NCBI RefSeq assembly: GCF_019623905.1
Contig: NZ_CP069370.1
Span: 930,001-994,000, forward strand
Origin: Neotabrizicola shimadae
Lineage (GTDB): Bacteria > Pseudomonadota > Alphaproteobacteria > Rhodobacterales > Rhodobacteraceae
Length of the DNA stretch: 64,000 nt
Direction of reading: 5' to 3'
Both the position numbers and the translations under genes were made by a program. The notes under the pieces were generated by a model. The model had not been told where the DNA came from. It worked only from the letters and a program-made list of their open reading frames with translations, and searched no databases. Of the stretch, positions 54,432-62,543 are shown one piece after another (position 1 is the first letter of the stretch; the number at the start of each line of letters is the position of its first letter).

Positions 54432-54561
54432 TTTGCCTGCTGCGTTCCGGCTCGGCCCGCTCTGGCCGGGCGCTTGGGCGCCGGCACGATGGCATCCCCG
54501 CAGAGGCGGCCCTGGAAGGACAGGGGCAATCCGGTCAAGCCGCCCCGCAGGGCGACCCACG

Positions 54562-55446
54562 ATGACAGCGGCCCCGGCAATGCCCGCGGCACGGCCGCTG
54601 CGTGGGGTGGCTTTGGTGGTGCTGGCGGTGCTGGCCTTCGCGCTGGCCGATGTGCTTACGAAGCTGCAGGCGGAGCGGCACCCGGTCACCGTGGTCATCG
54701 CCGTGCGCTATCTGGTGAACCTTGCGCTGCTGGTGGTTCTGCTGGCGCCGCGCCAGGGGCGGGCGTTGTGGCGGACCGACCGGACCCTTCTAGTCATGCT
54801 GCGCGCGCTCTGCCTTGCCTTTGCCTCGCTGACGATGGGCATCGCGTTGACGCTTATGCCGGTGGCCGAGACGGTTGCCATCATCTACCTCTCGCCTTTC
54901 CTGGTGATGCTTCTGGCGATCCCGCTCCTGGGCGAAAGAGTGCCATTGGCTGGCTGGCTCGGCGCCGCCGCCGGCTTTGCCGGAGTGCTGCTGATCGTGC
55001 GGCCGGGCGGGGGGCTTGCGCCATGGGGCGTGGTGATGGCGTTGGTCAACACGCTATTCGCCACCGCCTATCACCTGATGACCCGGCAGCTGTCGCGTAC
55101 TGAAACGGTGCAGGCGATGCTGTTCCACGTCGCTCTGGTCGGCACTGTCGTCTTCTGTGTGCTGGCCCTGCCGGACCTGCCGGGCCTGGTATTGCCGCCC
55201 GGCGACCTTGCGATGATGGCGGCGCTCGGGGCGCTTGCGACTACCGGGCATTTCCTATTCACCTCAGCCTACCGCGAGGCGCCGGCCTCGCTTCTGGCGC
55301 CGGTGAACTACCTGCATCTCGTCTGGGCGGCGGGGCTGGGCTGGCTGGTCTTTGGCCATGTTCCGGATGCCGTCACGCTGGTCGGCATCGTGCTGGTGGC
55401 CGGCGCGGGCGTGGCGGTGGCGATCCGGACGGCGCGGGCAAGCTGA
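54562..55446 (+). CDS. EamA/DMT-family transporter
   Basis: A 294-residue inner-membrane protein with about ten helices in two EamA repeats (GVALVVLAVLAFALADVLTK and WGVVMALVNTLFATAYHLMT begin the halves). The segment LAIPLLGERVPLAGWLGAAA after the first repeat is typical. Family members export metabolites such as amino acids or nucleotides; the substrate is unknown. The start MTAAPAMPAARPLRG is one of several in-frame methionines; earlier in-frame codons (43) would overlap repeat copy C. Confidence 0.85.
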   Translation: MTAAPAMPAARPLRGVALVVLAVLAFALADVLTKLQAERHPVTVVIAVRYLVNLALLVVLLAPRQGRALWRTDRTLLVMLRALCLAFASLTMGIALTLMPVAETVAIIYLSPFLVMLLAIPLLGERVPLAGWLGAAAGFAGVLLIVRPGGGLAPWGVVMALVNTLFATAYHLMTRQLSRTETVQAMLFHVALVGTVVFCVLALPDLPGLVLPPGDLAMMAALGALATTGHFLFTSAYREAPASLLAPVNYLHLVWAAGLGWLVFGHVPDAVTLVGIVLVAGAGVAVAIRTARAS

Positions 55447-55467
55447 AGGGCGTTACCTCCGGCGCGG

Positions 55468-55929
55468 TCAGGCCCGCGCCGCGGCCTCCAGCGCCGCCAT
55501 GTCGAGCTTGACCATGCCCATCATCGCCTGCGTCACCCGCCCGGCAACGGCGTCGTCGGTGGTCAGCATCAGGTCGATGAGCACGCGGGGAATGATCTGC
55601 CACGACACGCCGAAACGGTCGGTGAGCCAGCCGCAGCGCATGGGCTCGCCTCCGGCAAGCAGGGCGTCCCAGAGGCGGTCCACCTCGGCCTGGGTGTCTA
55701 GATGAACCTCGATCGAGGCGGCGGGGGTAAGCTTGTAATGGGGACCGCCGTTCAGGAAGGAGTAGCGCTGACCCAAGAGCTCGACATGGACGAGGAAGGT
55801 CTTGCCGGGATTGCCGCGCGCCGGGTAGCTGGCAACGATCCGGCTGTCGGGCAGGAGGGAGACATAGGTTTCGGCGGCGTCCTGGGCCTGGTGGTCGAAC
55901 CACAGGCAGGTTTGCACGGTGGGAGACAT
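55468..55929 (-). CDS. VOC-superfamily (PhnB/3-demethylubiquinone methyltransferase-like) protein
   Basis: A 153-residue protein of the glyoxalase/bleomycin-resistance (VOC) superfamily, PhnB-like branch. It shows TVQTCLWFDHQAQDAAETYV at the start, LGQRYSFLNGGPHYKLTPAA, and WDALLAGGEPMRCGWLTDRF followed by GVSWQIIPRVLIDLM, which is characteristic of the branch. No metal site is obvious. Function unknown. It is convergent with the EamA gene. Confidence 0.87.
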   Translation of the reverse strand: MSPTVQTCLWFDHQAQDAAETYVSLLPDSRIVASYPARGNPGKTFLVHVELLGQRYSFLNGGPHYKLTPAASIEVHLDTQAEVDRLWDALLAGGEPMRCGWLTDRFGVSWQIIPRVLIDLMLTTDDAVAGRVTQAMMGMVKLDMAALEAAARA

Positions 55930-56025
55930 GGCGCGGCCTCGTCCTGGTTAGTGTGGCGAGGATAGCGCAAGCGGGGGAAGGTGGGGGAGGATTCGTTGCG
56001 GGGCGGAACGGCTGTTCATGCCCTT

Positions 56026-56066
56026 GCCCCCCTCCCCTGACCCCTCCCCACAAGGGGGAGGGGAGG
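56026..56066. repeat. C/G-run hairpin repeat, copy 1 (beyond eda stop)
   Basis: The sequence reads CCCCCCTCCCCTGACCCCTC followed by CCCACAAGGGGGAGGGGAGG. It can fold into a G/C stem (CCCCTCCCC against GGGGAGGGG). A near-identical copy lies at 56751-56794 in the same orientation, upstream of eda, so eda is flanked by the pair. Confidence 0.7.
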
Positions 56067-56090
56067 CGCGGGGCGCGGAGGCGTGTGGCT

Positions 56091-56732
56091 TCAGGCCTTG
56101 AGCGCGGCGGCCTCGGCGGCAAGCGCGGTGATCGCGGCCCAGTCGCCGCGGGCCATGGCGTCCTTGGGCGCGACCCAGCTTCCACCGACGCAGAGGATGT
56201 TGGAAAGCGACAGGTAATCCTTCGCATTTTTCAGCGAGATGCCGCCGGTGGGGCAGAATTTCGCCTGGGGGATGGGCGAGCCGATGGATTTGAGGAAGGC
56301 CGAGCCGCCGGATTGTTCGGCGGGGAAGAACTTCATCGCGGTGTAACCGGCTTCGAGAAGTGACATGATCTCGGACGCCGTGGCCGCGCCAGCGAGGAGC
56401 GGCAGGTCATGTTCGCAGCAGGCGTCGATCAGGCGCTGCGTGGCGCCGGGCGAGACGCCGAAGGTGGCGCCGGCGGCCTTGGCGGCCTTGACGTCGGCGG
56501 GGGTGAGGAGGGTGCCGGCACCGACGGCGCCGCCTTCGACTTCGGCCATGGCGCGGATGCAGTCGAGCGCCACGGGTGTGCGGAGCGTGACTTCCAGCGC
56601 GGGCAGGCCGCCTGCGACCAGCGCCTGAGCGAGGGGTCGCGCATGGGCCACGTCATCCAGCACCAGAACCGGGACGACCGGGGCGAGGCGGCAGATGCGC
56701 ATGGCTTCGAGGGATTGCTGGGCGGGGGTCAT
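56091..56732 (-). CDS. eda: 2-keto-3-deoxy-6-phosphogluconate (KDPG) aldolase
   Basis: A 213-residue aldolase that splits KDPG into pyruvate and glyceraldehyde 3-phosphate, the last step of the Entner-Doudoroff pathway. The Schiff-base lysine lies in YTAMKFFPAEQSGG, preceded by EVTLRTPVALD with the catalytic glutamate and the GTLLTPADVKAAKAAGATF block. The start MTPAQQSLEAMRICRLAPVVP fits the family; 15 in-frame codons upstream were rejected. It is downstream of edd by about 80 bases, with a G/C hairpin between, and is probably transcribed from the edd promoter. Confidence 0.96.
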   Translation of the reverse strand: MTPAQQSLEAMRICRLAPVVPVLVLDDVAHARPLAQALVAGGLPALEVTLRTPVALDCIRAMAEVEGGAVGAGTLLTPADVKAAKAAGATFGVSPGATQRLIDACCEHDLPLLAGAATASEIMSLLEAGYTAMKFFPAEQSGGSAFLKSIGSPIPQAKFCPTGGISLKNAKDYLSLSNILCVGGSWVAPKDAMARGDWAAITALAAEAAALKA

Positions 56733-56750
56733 GTGATTTTCCTTTGCGGG

Positions 56751-56794
56751 TGCCCCCCTCCCCTGACCCCTCCCCACGAGGGTGAGGGGAAGCG
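56751..56794. repeat. C/G-run hairpin repeat, copy 2 (between edd and eda)
   Basis: TGCCCCCCTCCCCTGACCCC is followed by TCCCCACGAGGGTGAGGGGA, differing from copy 1 in few positions. It lies in the gap between edd and eda and could stall or process the shared transcript, changing the relative amount of the two enzymes. Confidence 0.7.
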
Positions 56795-56813
56795 CCGGAG
56801 GGAGGCGCGTTTC

Positions 56814-58619
56814 TCAGACCACCAGCGCGCCGCCAGTGGTGGCGGGGCCGGCGTAGCGGCGGAAGACCTCGAACAACTCGCGGCCAAGCCCATGGCCATT
56901 GGCCGAGAGGTCGGCGGTGACGGCGGGGCGGTGATCGAAATCCTCGGCGAAGACGGTCAGCGTGCCGGCATCGGCATCGAGCCGGATGAGGTCGCCGTCG
57001 CGCAAGCGTGCCAGCGGGCCGCCGCAGGCAGCTTCGGGCGAGACATGGATGGCGGCGGGCACCTTGCCGGAGGCGCCGGACATGCGCCCATCGGTGACGA
57101 GGGCCACCTTGAGCCCGCGGTCCTGCAGGACGCTGAGCGTGGGGGTGAGGGAGTGCAGTTCCGGCATCCCGTTGGCTTGCGGCCCCTGGAAGCGGACGAC
57201 GACGATGCAGTCCGAGGTGAACTCTCCCGCCCTGAAGGCGCGCTTTACCGCCTCCTGGTCGTGGAAGATGCGGGCGGGGGCTTCGATCACATGGCGTTCG
57301 GGGGCGACGGCCGAGACCTTGATGACGCCGGTGCCGAGGTTGCCGGCCAGGCGCTTGAGCCCGCCGATGGGCTGGAACGGTTCGGTCGCGGGGCGGAGGA
57401 TCTTGTCGTTGAGCGTGGTGGCGGGGCCGGGTTCCCAGGCGAGCTTGCCCGCCTTGAGCTTCGGTTCCTGCCGGTAGAGCGTGAGGCCGTCGCCCGCGAC
57501 GGTGCGGGCGTCGTCGTGCAGGAGGCCCGCGTCGAGAAGCTGGCCGATCATGTATTGCAGGCCGCCCGCGGCGTGGAAGTGGTTCACGTCGGCGAGGCCG
57601 TTGGGATAGACCTTGGCCATCAGCGGCACGACGTTGGAGATTTCGGCGAAGTCTTCGAGGTCGAGGTGGATGCCGGCGGCGCGGGCCATGGCGGGCAGGT
57701 GCAGCACGAGATTGGTGGAGCCACCCGTCGCCATGAGGCCCACGATGCCGTTGACGAAGGCGCGTTCGTCGAGGATCTCGCCCGCCGGGCGGTAATCGTT
57801 GCCAAGCGCGGTGATGGCGGCGGCGCGGTCAACCGCGGCGGTGGTCAGCGCCTCGCGCAAGGGCGTGTTCGGGTTGACGAAGCTGGCGCCGGGCAGGTGG
57901 AGTCCCATGAACTCCATCAGCATCTGGTTGGTGTTGGCGGTGCCGTAGAAGGTGCAGGTGCCGGGGCCGTGGTAGCTGGCCATTTCGGCGGCCATCAGCT
58001 CCTCGCGGCTGGCCTTGCCTTCGGCATAGGCATTGCGGACGCGGGATTTCTCGTCGTTGGGGATGCCCGAGGTCATGGGGCCCGCGGGGACGAAAACTGC
58101 GGGGATGTGCGAGAAGGTGGCGGCGGCCATGACGAGGCCGGGCACAATCTTGTCGCAGACGCCGAGGTAGAGCGAGGAGTCGAAGGTGTTGTGGCTGAGG
58201 GCCACGCCTGCGGCGAGCGCGATCACGTCGCGGGAGAAGAGCGAGAGCTCCATGCCCGCCTGGCCCTGCGTGACGCCGTCGCACATCGCGGGAACGCCGC
58301 CGGCGACCTGGGCCGTGGCACCGGCCTTGCGGGCGGCTTCGCGGATGATCCTGGGGTAGTCCTCGTAGGGCTGGTGGGCGGAGAGCATGTCATTGTAGGC
58401 GGTGACGATGCCGATGTTGGGCAGCCGGGCCTGGGCGAGGGTGTCCTTGTCCTGGCCCATCGCGGCGTAGGCATGGGCCTGGTTGCCGCAGCTGAGATGT
58501 GCGCGGGCGGGGCCGGAGCGGGCGGCGGCGGCCATGCGGTCGAGGTAGAGGCCGCGGCTGGCTTCGGAACGGGCGCGGATGCGGGCGGTGACACGGGCGA
58601 TGGTGGCGTTCAGGGCCAT
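56814..58619 (-). CDS. edd: Phosphogluconate dehydratase
   Basis: A 601-residue iron-sulfur enzyme of the IlvD/Edd family that dehydrates 6-phosphogluconate to KDPG. Features include [20 protein letters not shown] near the start, [20 protein letters not shown], cluster ligand region [40 protein letters not shown], and [20 protein letters not shown] at the C-terminus. The start [15 protein letters not shown] is 54 codons into the open frame. A strong promoter and operator lie just upstream. It forms the ED operon with eda; glucose-6-phosphate dehydrogenase (zwf) is not in the window. Confidence 0.97.
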   Translation of the reverse strand: MALNATIARVTARIRARSEASRGLYLDRMAAAARSGPARAHLSCGNQAHAYAAMGQDKDTLAQARLPNIGIVTAYNDMLSAHQPYEDYPRIIREAARKAGATAQVAGGVPAMCDGVTQGQAGMELSLFSRDVIALAAGVALSHNTFDSSLYLGVCDKIVPGLVMAAATFSHIPAVFVPAGPMTSGIPNDEKSRVRNAYAEGKASREELMAAEMASYHGPGTCTFYGTANTNQMLMEFMGLHLPGASFVNPNTPLREALTTAAVDRAAAITALGNDYRPAGEILDERAFVNGIVGLMATGGSTNLVLHLPAMARAAGIHLDLEDFAEISNVVPLMAKVYPNGLADVNHFHAAGGLQYMIGQLLDAGLLHDDARTVAGDGLTLYRQEPKLKAGKLAWEPGPATTLNDKILRPATEPFQPIGGLKRLAGNLGTGVIKVSAVAPERHVIEAPARIFHDQEAVKRAFRAGEFTSDCIVVVRFQGPQANGMPELHSLTPTLSVLQDRGLKVALVTDGRMSGASGKVPAAIHVSPEAACGGPLARLRDGDLIRLDADAGTLTVFAEDFDHRPAVTADLSANGHGLGRELFEVFRRYAGPATTGGALVV

Positions 58620-58647
58620 GATGGCGGGCTCCCCTTGATCGGGTGGC

Positions 58648-58676
58648 AGTATAGCAGGCATTGTTAGCGCTAACAA
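58648..58676 (-). promoter_or_regulatory. edd promoter with LacI-type operator over the -35
   Basis: Read leftward, TTGTTA (58671-58676) and TATACT (58648-58653) are separated by exactly 17 bases, a good sigma-70 arrangement. The perfect 14-bp palindrome TGTTAGCGCTAACA (58662-58675; 16 bp with the flanking T and A) covers the -35. The start codon of edd is about 30 bases downstream of the -10. The position suggests repression by a bound LacI-family regulator. Confidence 0.8.
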
Positions 58677-58915
58677 CTGGCCTTGCCGGTTAAGACTGAT
58701 CGCGCTTTCCGGGTGGGGCGGCAAGGGCGGCTGAGCAGTTTCACGGGCGCAACCGGGCCACTGGTGCCCAAGCGTACACAATAGGGGCCGAGGTGGGCAG
58801 GATTCCTCTGATTTGCTGCCAGTCTGGCGAAATCATGCCACATTTTGACGGCATTTGTCGTTGGAACGCACATAAAGCGGCCGGATGGCGGCATCCGCGG
58901 CGAGGAGAGACTGAC

Positions 58916-59599
58916 ATGATCGCGACGAAGACGGTCCTTGGTACAGGTCTTGCCCTTGGGCTTCTGGCGCTGACCTCGGCCTGCGCGCCGACCGGCGTGG
59001 CGAGCCGGCTTGATTCCGATGTGACGACGCTGTCCACCGCGACAGAGGGGCGCCCGGTCGCCGCCGTCTATGACGTGCAGCGCGTGGATATCGTGGTGCC
59101 GCAGAACCTGAGGGTCTCGGAGGCGAACAAGTACTACCCGGTCGCCGACATCGTCTGGCGGGGCGAGCCGCGGGGGGATCGTTTCGCGCAGGTCGAGGCG
59201 ATCTGGAGGGAAGCGGCCGACCGAGCGACGTCCGGCATGGGACAGGGTGTGCCCGTGGTGGTGACGGTGGAGGTGACGCGCTTCCATTGCCTGACGGAAA
59301 AGACCCGCTACAGCGTGGGGGGCACGCATTCGCTGCACTTCCTGCTGACGGTGACCAATGCCGCGACGGGCGAGGCGATCGACGGGCCGCGCCGTGTGGT
59401 GGCCGATGTGAAGGCTTCGGGCGGGCAGAAGGCCATCGAGGAAGAAGCGCGCGGGCTGACGCAGCGCGTGGTGGTGGTGAACCGGCTGAGCGAAGTGCTG
59501 CAGCGCGAACTGGCAGCGCCGGTGGCGGTGCCGATGGCGGTTGTGGAGACGACGCGGGCGGACAGCGACCTGCGCTTGACCGTGGCGCCGGTGAACTGA
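58916..59599 (+). CDS. Lipoprotein of unknown function (DUF6778-like)
   Basis: A 227-residue lipoprotein: MIATKTVLGTGLALGLLALTSAC ends in a lipobox with C23. The mature part has DVQRVDIVVPQNLRVSEANK and EVTRFHCLTEKTRYSVGG, and a C-terminal VVVVNRLSEVLQRELA. It resembles an uncharacterised family common in Rhodobacterales. A GAGGAGAGA Shine-Dalgarno sequence precedes the start; 41 upstream in-frame codons were rejected. It is divergent from edd across a 296-base gap. Role unknown; probably envelope-associated. Confidence 0.75.
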   Translation: MIATKTVLGTGLALGLLALTSACAPTGVASRLDSDVTTLSTATEGRPVAAVYDVQRVDIVVPQNLRVSEANKYYPVADIVWRGEPRGDRFAQVEAIWREAADRATSGMGQGVPVVVTVEVTRFHCLTEKTRYSVGGTHSLHFLLTVTNAATGEAIDGPRRVVADVKASGGQKAIEEEARGLTQRVVVVNRLSEVLQRELAAPVAVPMAVVETTRADSDLRLTVAPVN

Positions 59600-59654
59600 G
59601 CGCGGGCCAGCGGGTCTGGACTGCGCGGGCTTTCGCGCGGACGGATGAGCGGAT

Positions 59655-59681
59655 AAAGGGAGGGCATGGAGCCCTCCCTTT
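59655..59681 (+). promoter_or_regulatory. Perfect hairpin that encloses Shine-Dalgarno and start codon of the RlmI-like gene
   Basis: AAAGGGAGGGC (59655-59665) pairs perfectly over 11 bp with GCCCTCCCTTT (59671-59681); the 5-base loop ATGGA holds the ATG. The Shine-Dalgarno-like GGGAGGG is inside the stem. The fold could block ribosome access (temperature- or protein-dependent control), or it could be a terminator for the upstream lipoprotein gene, with a later start for the downstream gene. Confidence 0.7.
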
Positions 59682-60892
59682 CCCAATCCGACGAAGCGCC
59701 GCGCGGCCGGCCCGTGGTGCGCCTGCGGCCCAAGGCCGAGGCGCGTGCGATCCGCCACGGCTTTCCCTGGGTCTATGCTGACGAGCTGGTGCTGGACCGG
59801 CGCACGCAGGGCCTGATGCCCGGTGCGCTGGCGGTGCTGGAGGATGCCGAGCGGCGGCCTCTGGCGCTGGTGACGGTGAATCCGGCGTCGAAGATCGTGG
59901 CGCGGGTTCTGGACCGCGATCCGGCGGCCGAAGTGGACGAGGCCTGGCTCGCGGCGCGGCTTTCGCGCGCGCTGGCCCTGCGCGAACGCCTGTTCGATGA
60001 GCCGTTCTATCGGCTGGTCCATGCCGAGGCCGATGGCCTGCCGGGGGTGATCATCGACCGGTTCGGCGGGGCGGCGGTGATCCAGCCCAATGCGGCCTGG
60101 GCGGAGATGCATCTTGAGGCGCTGGCGGCAGCGCTGCGTGCCGTGACGGGCGTAACGACGATCATCAAGAACGGATCGGGGCGGGCGCGGGGGCTGGAGG
60201 GGCTGGCTGAGGAAACCACTGTCCTGTCGGGCGGGGTGGCAGGGCCGGTGCCGGTGCCGATGAACGGCGCGATCTACATGGCTGACCTGACAGGCGGGCA
60301 GAAGACCGGCCTGTTCTATGACCAGCGGCCGAACCATGCCTTTGCCGCACGGCTGGCGCGCGGCGCGCGGGTGCTGGACGTGTTTTCCCATGTCGGCGGC
60401 TTTGCCCTGGCGGCGCTGGCCGGGGGCGCGGACCATGCGCTGGCGGTGGATGCCAGCGCGGCGGCACTTGATCTGGCGGGACAGGGCGCGGCGAAGATGG
60501 GTATGGCGGACCGCTTTGCCACACGGCAGGGCGATGCCTTTGCCGCGCTGGAGGCCTTGGGGGCCGAAGGGGCGCGGTTTGATCTGGTGGTCTGCGATCC
60601 GCCGGCCTTTGCGCCATCGAAGCAGGCGCTGGAGGCGGGCTTGCGCGCCTATGAGCGGGTGGCGCGGCTCGCGGCTCCGCTGGTCGCACCGGGCGGATAC
60701 CTTGTCTTGTGTTCGTGTTCCCATGCGGCCGACCTGTCGGCCTTTCGCAATGCCTGCGCGCGCGGCATCGGGCGGGGCGGGCGGCGGGCGCAACTGATCC
60801 ACACCGGCTTTGCCGGCTCGGATCATCCGATGCTGCCGCAGCTTGCGGAAAGCGCCTATCTGAAATCGTTGTTCTTTCGGCTGGACGGGTGA
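59666..60892 (+). CDS. Class I SAM-dependent rRNA methyltransferase, RlmI type
   Basis: A 408-residue enzyme that methylates a cytosine in 23S rRNA. An N-terminal PUA-like domain (VVRLRPKAEARAIRHGFPWV, YADELVLDRRTQGLMPGALA) is followed by the central part (VHAEADGLPGVIIDRFGGAA) and the SAM-binding domain (TGGQKTGLFYDQRPNHAFAA, VLDVFSHVGGFALAALAGGA, VVCDPPAFAPSK). The ATG at 59666 lies in a strong hairpin; the catalytic core starts about 20 residues later, so a downstream GTG cannot be excluded. It overlaps the PIN gene by 4 bases (GTGA). Confidence 0.88.
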   Translation: MEPSLSQSDEAPRGRPVVRLRPKAEARAIRHGFPWVYADELVLDRRTQGLMPGALAVLEDAERRPLALVTVNPASKIVARVLDRDPAAEVDEAWLAARLSRALALRERLFDEPFYRLVHAEADGLPGVIIDRFGGAAVIQPNAAWAEMHLEALAAALRAVTGVTTIIKNGSGRARGLEGLAEETTVLSGGVAGPVPVPMNGAIYMADLTGGQKTGLFYDQRPNHAFAARLARGARVLDVFSHVGGFALAALAGGADHALAVDASAAALDLAGQGAAKMGMADRFATRQGDAFAALEALGAEGARFDLVVCDPPAFAPSKQALEAGLRAYERVARLAAPLVAPGGYLVLCSCSHAADLSAFRNACARGIGRGGRRAQLIHTGFAGSDHPMLPQLAESAYLKSLFFRLDG

Positions 60893-61458
60893 GCGCGCCG
60901 CTGACCTCGGGCCCGCCCAAGGCGGTGCTTGACGCCTGCGTGCTGTTTCCAACCGTGCTGCGCGAGATCCTTCTGGGTGTGGCGGCGGCGGGGCTGTACC
61001 GGCCGCTGTGGTCGGCGCGTATCCTGGAGGAATGGGCGCGGGCCACTGTGAAGCTGGGACCGGGGGCCGAGGTGGTGGCTCGGGGCGAGATTGCCGTGAT
61101 GCGCGCGGACTGGCCTCAGGCGCTGGCCGAGCCGGGGCCGGGGGTGGAGGCGCGGCTGTGGCTGCCGGACCCGGCGGATGCGCATGTGCTGGCGCTGGCG
61201 GTTTCGGCCCATGCCGATGGCATCGTGACCTTCAACGCGGCGGACTTCCCGCGCGGGCTCTTGGCCGAAGAGGGCGTGGCGCGTTGGGACCCCGACAACT
61301 TCCTGCGCGATCTCTGGGCGCGCTCGCCCGCGGCGGTGTCTGCGGCGGTGGAGGCGGTTCGGGCCAAGGCCGAGCGGATTTCGGGGCGGGAGCAGCCCAT
61401 GAAGGCGCTGTTGAAGCGCGCGAAGCTGCCGCGGCTGGCGAAGGCGCTGGCGGGCTGA
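60889..61458 (+). CDS. PIN-domain protein (nuclease fold, VapC-like)
   Basis: A 189-residue protein. The PIN start is AVLDACVLFPTVLREILLGV with the first acidic residue, followed by ILEEWARATVKLGPGAE, then DPADAHVLALAVSAHADGIV and TFNAADFPRGL, which supply the other acidic residues. The C-terminal 70 residues form a basic helical extension. The start is GTG at 60889, overlapping the RlmI-like stop (GTGA), so the two are coupled; no antitoxin gene is adjacent. It could cleave RNA, perhaps linked to rRNA modification, but this is inference. Confidence 0.8.
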   Translation: MSAPLTSGPPKAVLDACVLFPTVLREILLGVAAAGLYRPLWSARILEEWARATVKLGPGAEVVARGEIAVMRADWPQALAEPGPGVEARLWLPDPADAHVLALAVSAHADGIVTFNAADFPRGLLAEEGVARWDPDNFLRDLWARSPAAVSAAVEAVRAKAERISGREQPMKALLKRAKLPRLAKALAG

Positions 61459-61464
61459 GCGGCC

Positions 61465-62352
61465 TCAGACCCGAGGCTTTTTCCAGCGGCGGTGGGTCCA
61501 GAGCCATTGGTCCGGGTGCAGGCGCACCTGGGCGGCCAGACTGTCGTTCAGGGCCTGGGTCATCGCCTCGGGCGTGCCCGAAGGGATCGGGGCTTCGAAG
61601 ACCAGGTCGAAGTCCAGCCCGTTGGGCTGGCGGATGCCATAGGTCGGCACCACGAGCGCGTCGTAACGCAGCGCCATTTCCGCGGCAGAAAGCGCGGTGA
61701 GCGCCGGGTGCCCCATGAAATCCAGCTCGACCCCGGCGCGCATGTACTGGTCGATCACGATGCCCAGCATGCCCCCCGAGCGCAGGAAGCGCACCATGTC
61801 GGACAACCCGTGCCGGCCACGCGGGAAAAGCGGCTTGCCGATGCGGCTGATCGCTTCGACGTAATGGTCATTGAAATAGCGGTTGTTCATAGGGCGGTAG
61901 AGCCCGCCGACCTTGAAGCCGCGCGCCAGCAGGGCGGCGCGGACGGCGTCGTAGTTGCCGATATGGCCGGTGACGAGAAGCACGGGCCGGCCTTCGGCAT
62001 GGGCCGCGTCCAGAGCGGGGAGGCCTTCGCCGGTCACGGTGGCGCGCGCGGCGCGGGCCGCGAATTCGGGACCGGAGTAGAGCTCGATCAGGGTTCGGCC
62101 CAGGTTCTCGGGCACCTTGCGCTGCATCCGGCGCACCTCGGACTCGGGCAGGTCGGGCATGATGAGTGCGAGGTTGTGGCGGATGCGGCGGCGGTATCCG
62201 GCGATGGGTGCCAGGACATGCGCCGCAAGCCAGCCGGCCAGCACGACCCGGCGGTCATAGGGCACGCGCATGAGCAGCCAGAGCAGCGCGCGGATCATGC
62301 GATCCGACACCCAATCGACCGCAAGCTGCAGCGACGAGTCCCGCTTGGCCAT
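61465..62352 (-). CDS. Lipid A-type lysophospholipid acyltransferase (LpxL/HtrB family)
   Basis: A 295-residue membrane-associated acyltransferase with the catalytic HxxxxD motif in TGHIGNYDAVRAALLARG, the KVGGLYRPMNNRYFNDHYVE block and the C-terminal QWLWTHRRWKKP typical of late lipid A acyltransferases. An N-terminal hydrophobic segment (ALLWLLMRVPYDRRVVLAGW) anchors it. The start at ATG 62352 is preferred to a GTG 6 bases earlier. It is convergent with the PIN gene (stops 6 bases apart) and adds a secondary acyl chain to lipid A or a similar lipid. Confidence 0.87.
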   Translation of the reverse strand: MAKRDSSLQLAVDWVSDRMIRALLWLLMRVPYDRRVVLAGWLAAHVLAPIAGYRRRIRHNLALIMPDLPESEVRRMQRKVPENLGRTLIELYSGPEFAARAARATVTGEGLPALDAAHAEGRPVLLVTGHIGNYDAVRAALLARGFKVGGLYRPMNNRYFNDHYVEAISRIGKPLFPRGRHGLSDMVRFLRSGGMLGIVIDQYMRAGVELDFMGHPALTALSAAEMALRYDALVVPTYGIRQPNGLDFDLVFEAPIPSGTPEAMTQALNDSLAAQVRLHPDQWLWTHRRWKKPRV

Positions 62353-62543
62353 TCCCACCCGCCCGGAGTTCCCGATTCGCGGGGCTTATAGCAGAGGGCC
62401 GCACCCCCACAAGGCGCAGCCGGAACCAAGCCCACGGGTGACAGGCGGGCGGTTGCCGTGGCACAAGGACCGTAACGGTTGTGGAGGTTGCCCATGGTTC
62501 CGATTCCTCGTTGCGCCGACAGTCTGTCCGGGGCGCGGGCGGA

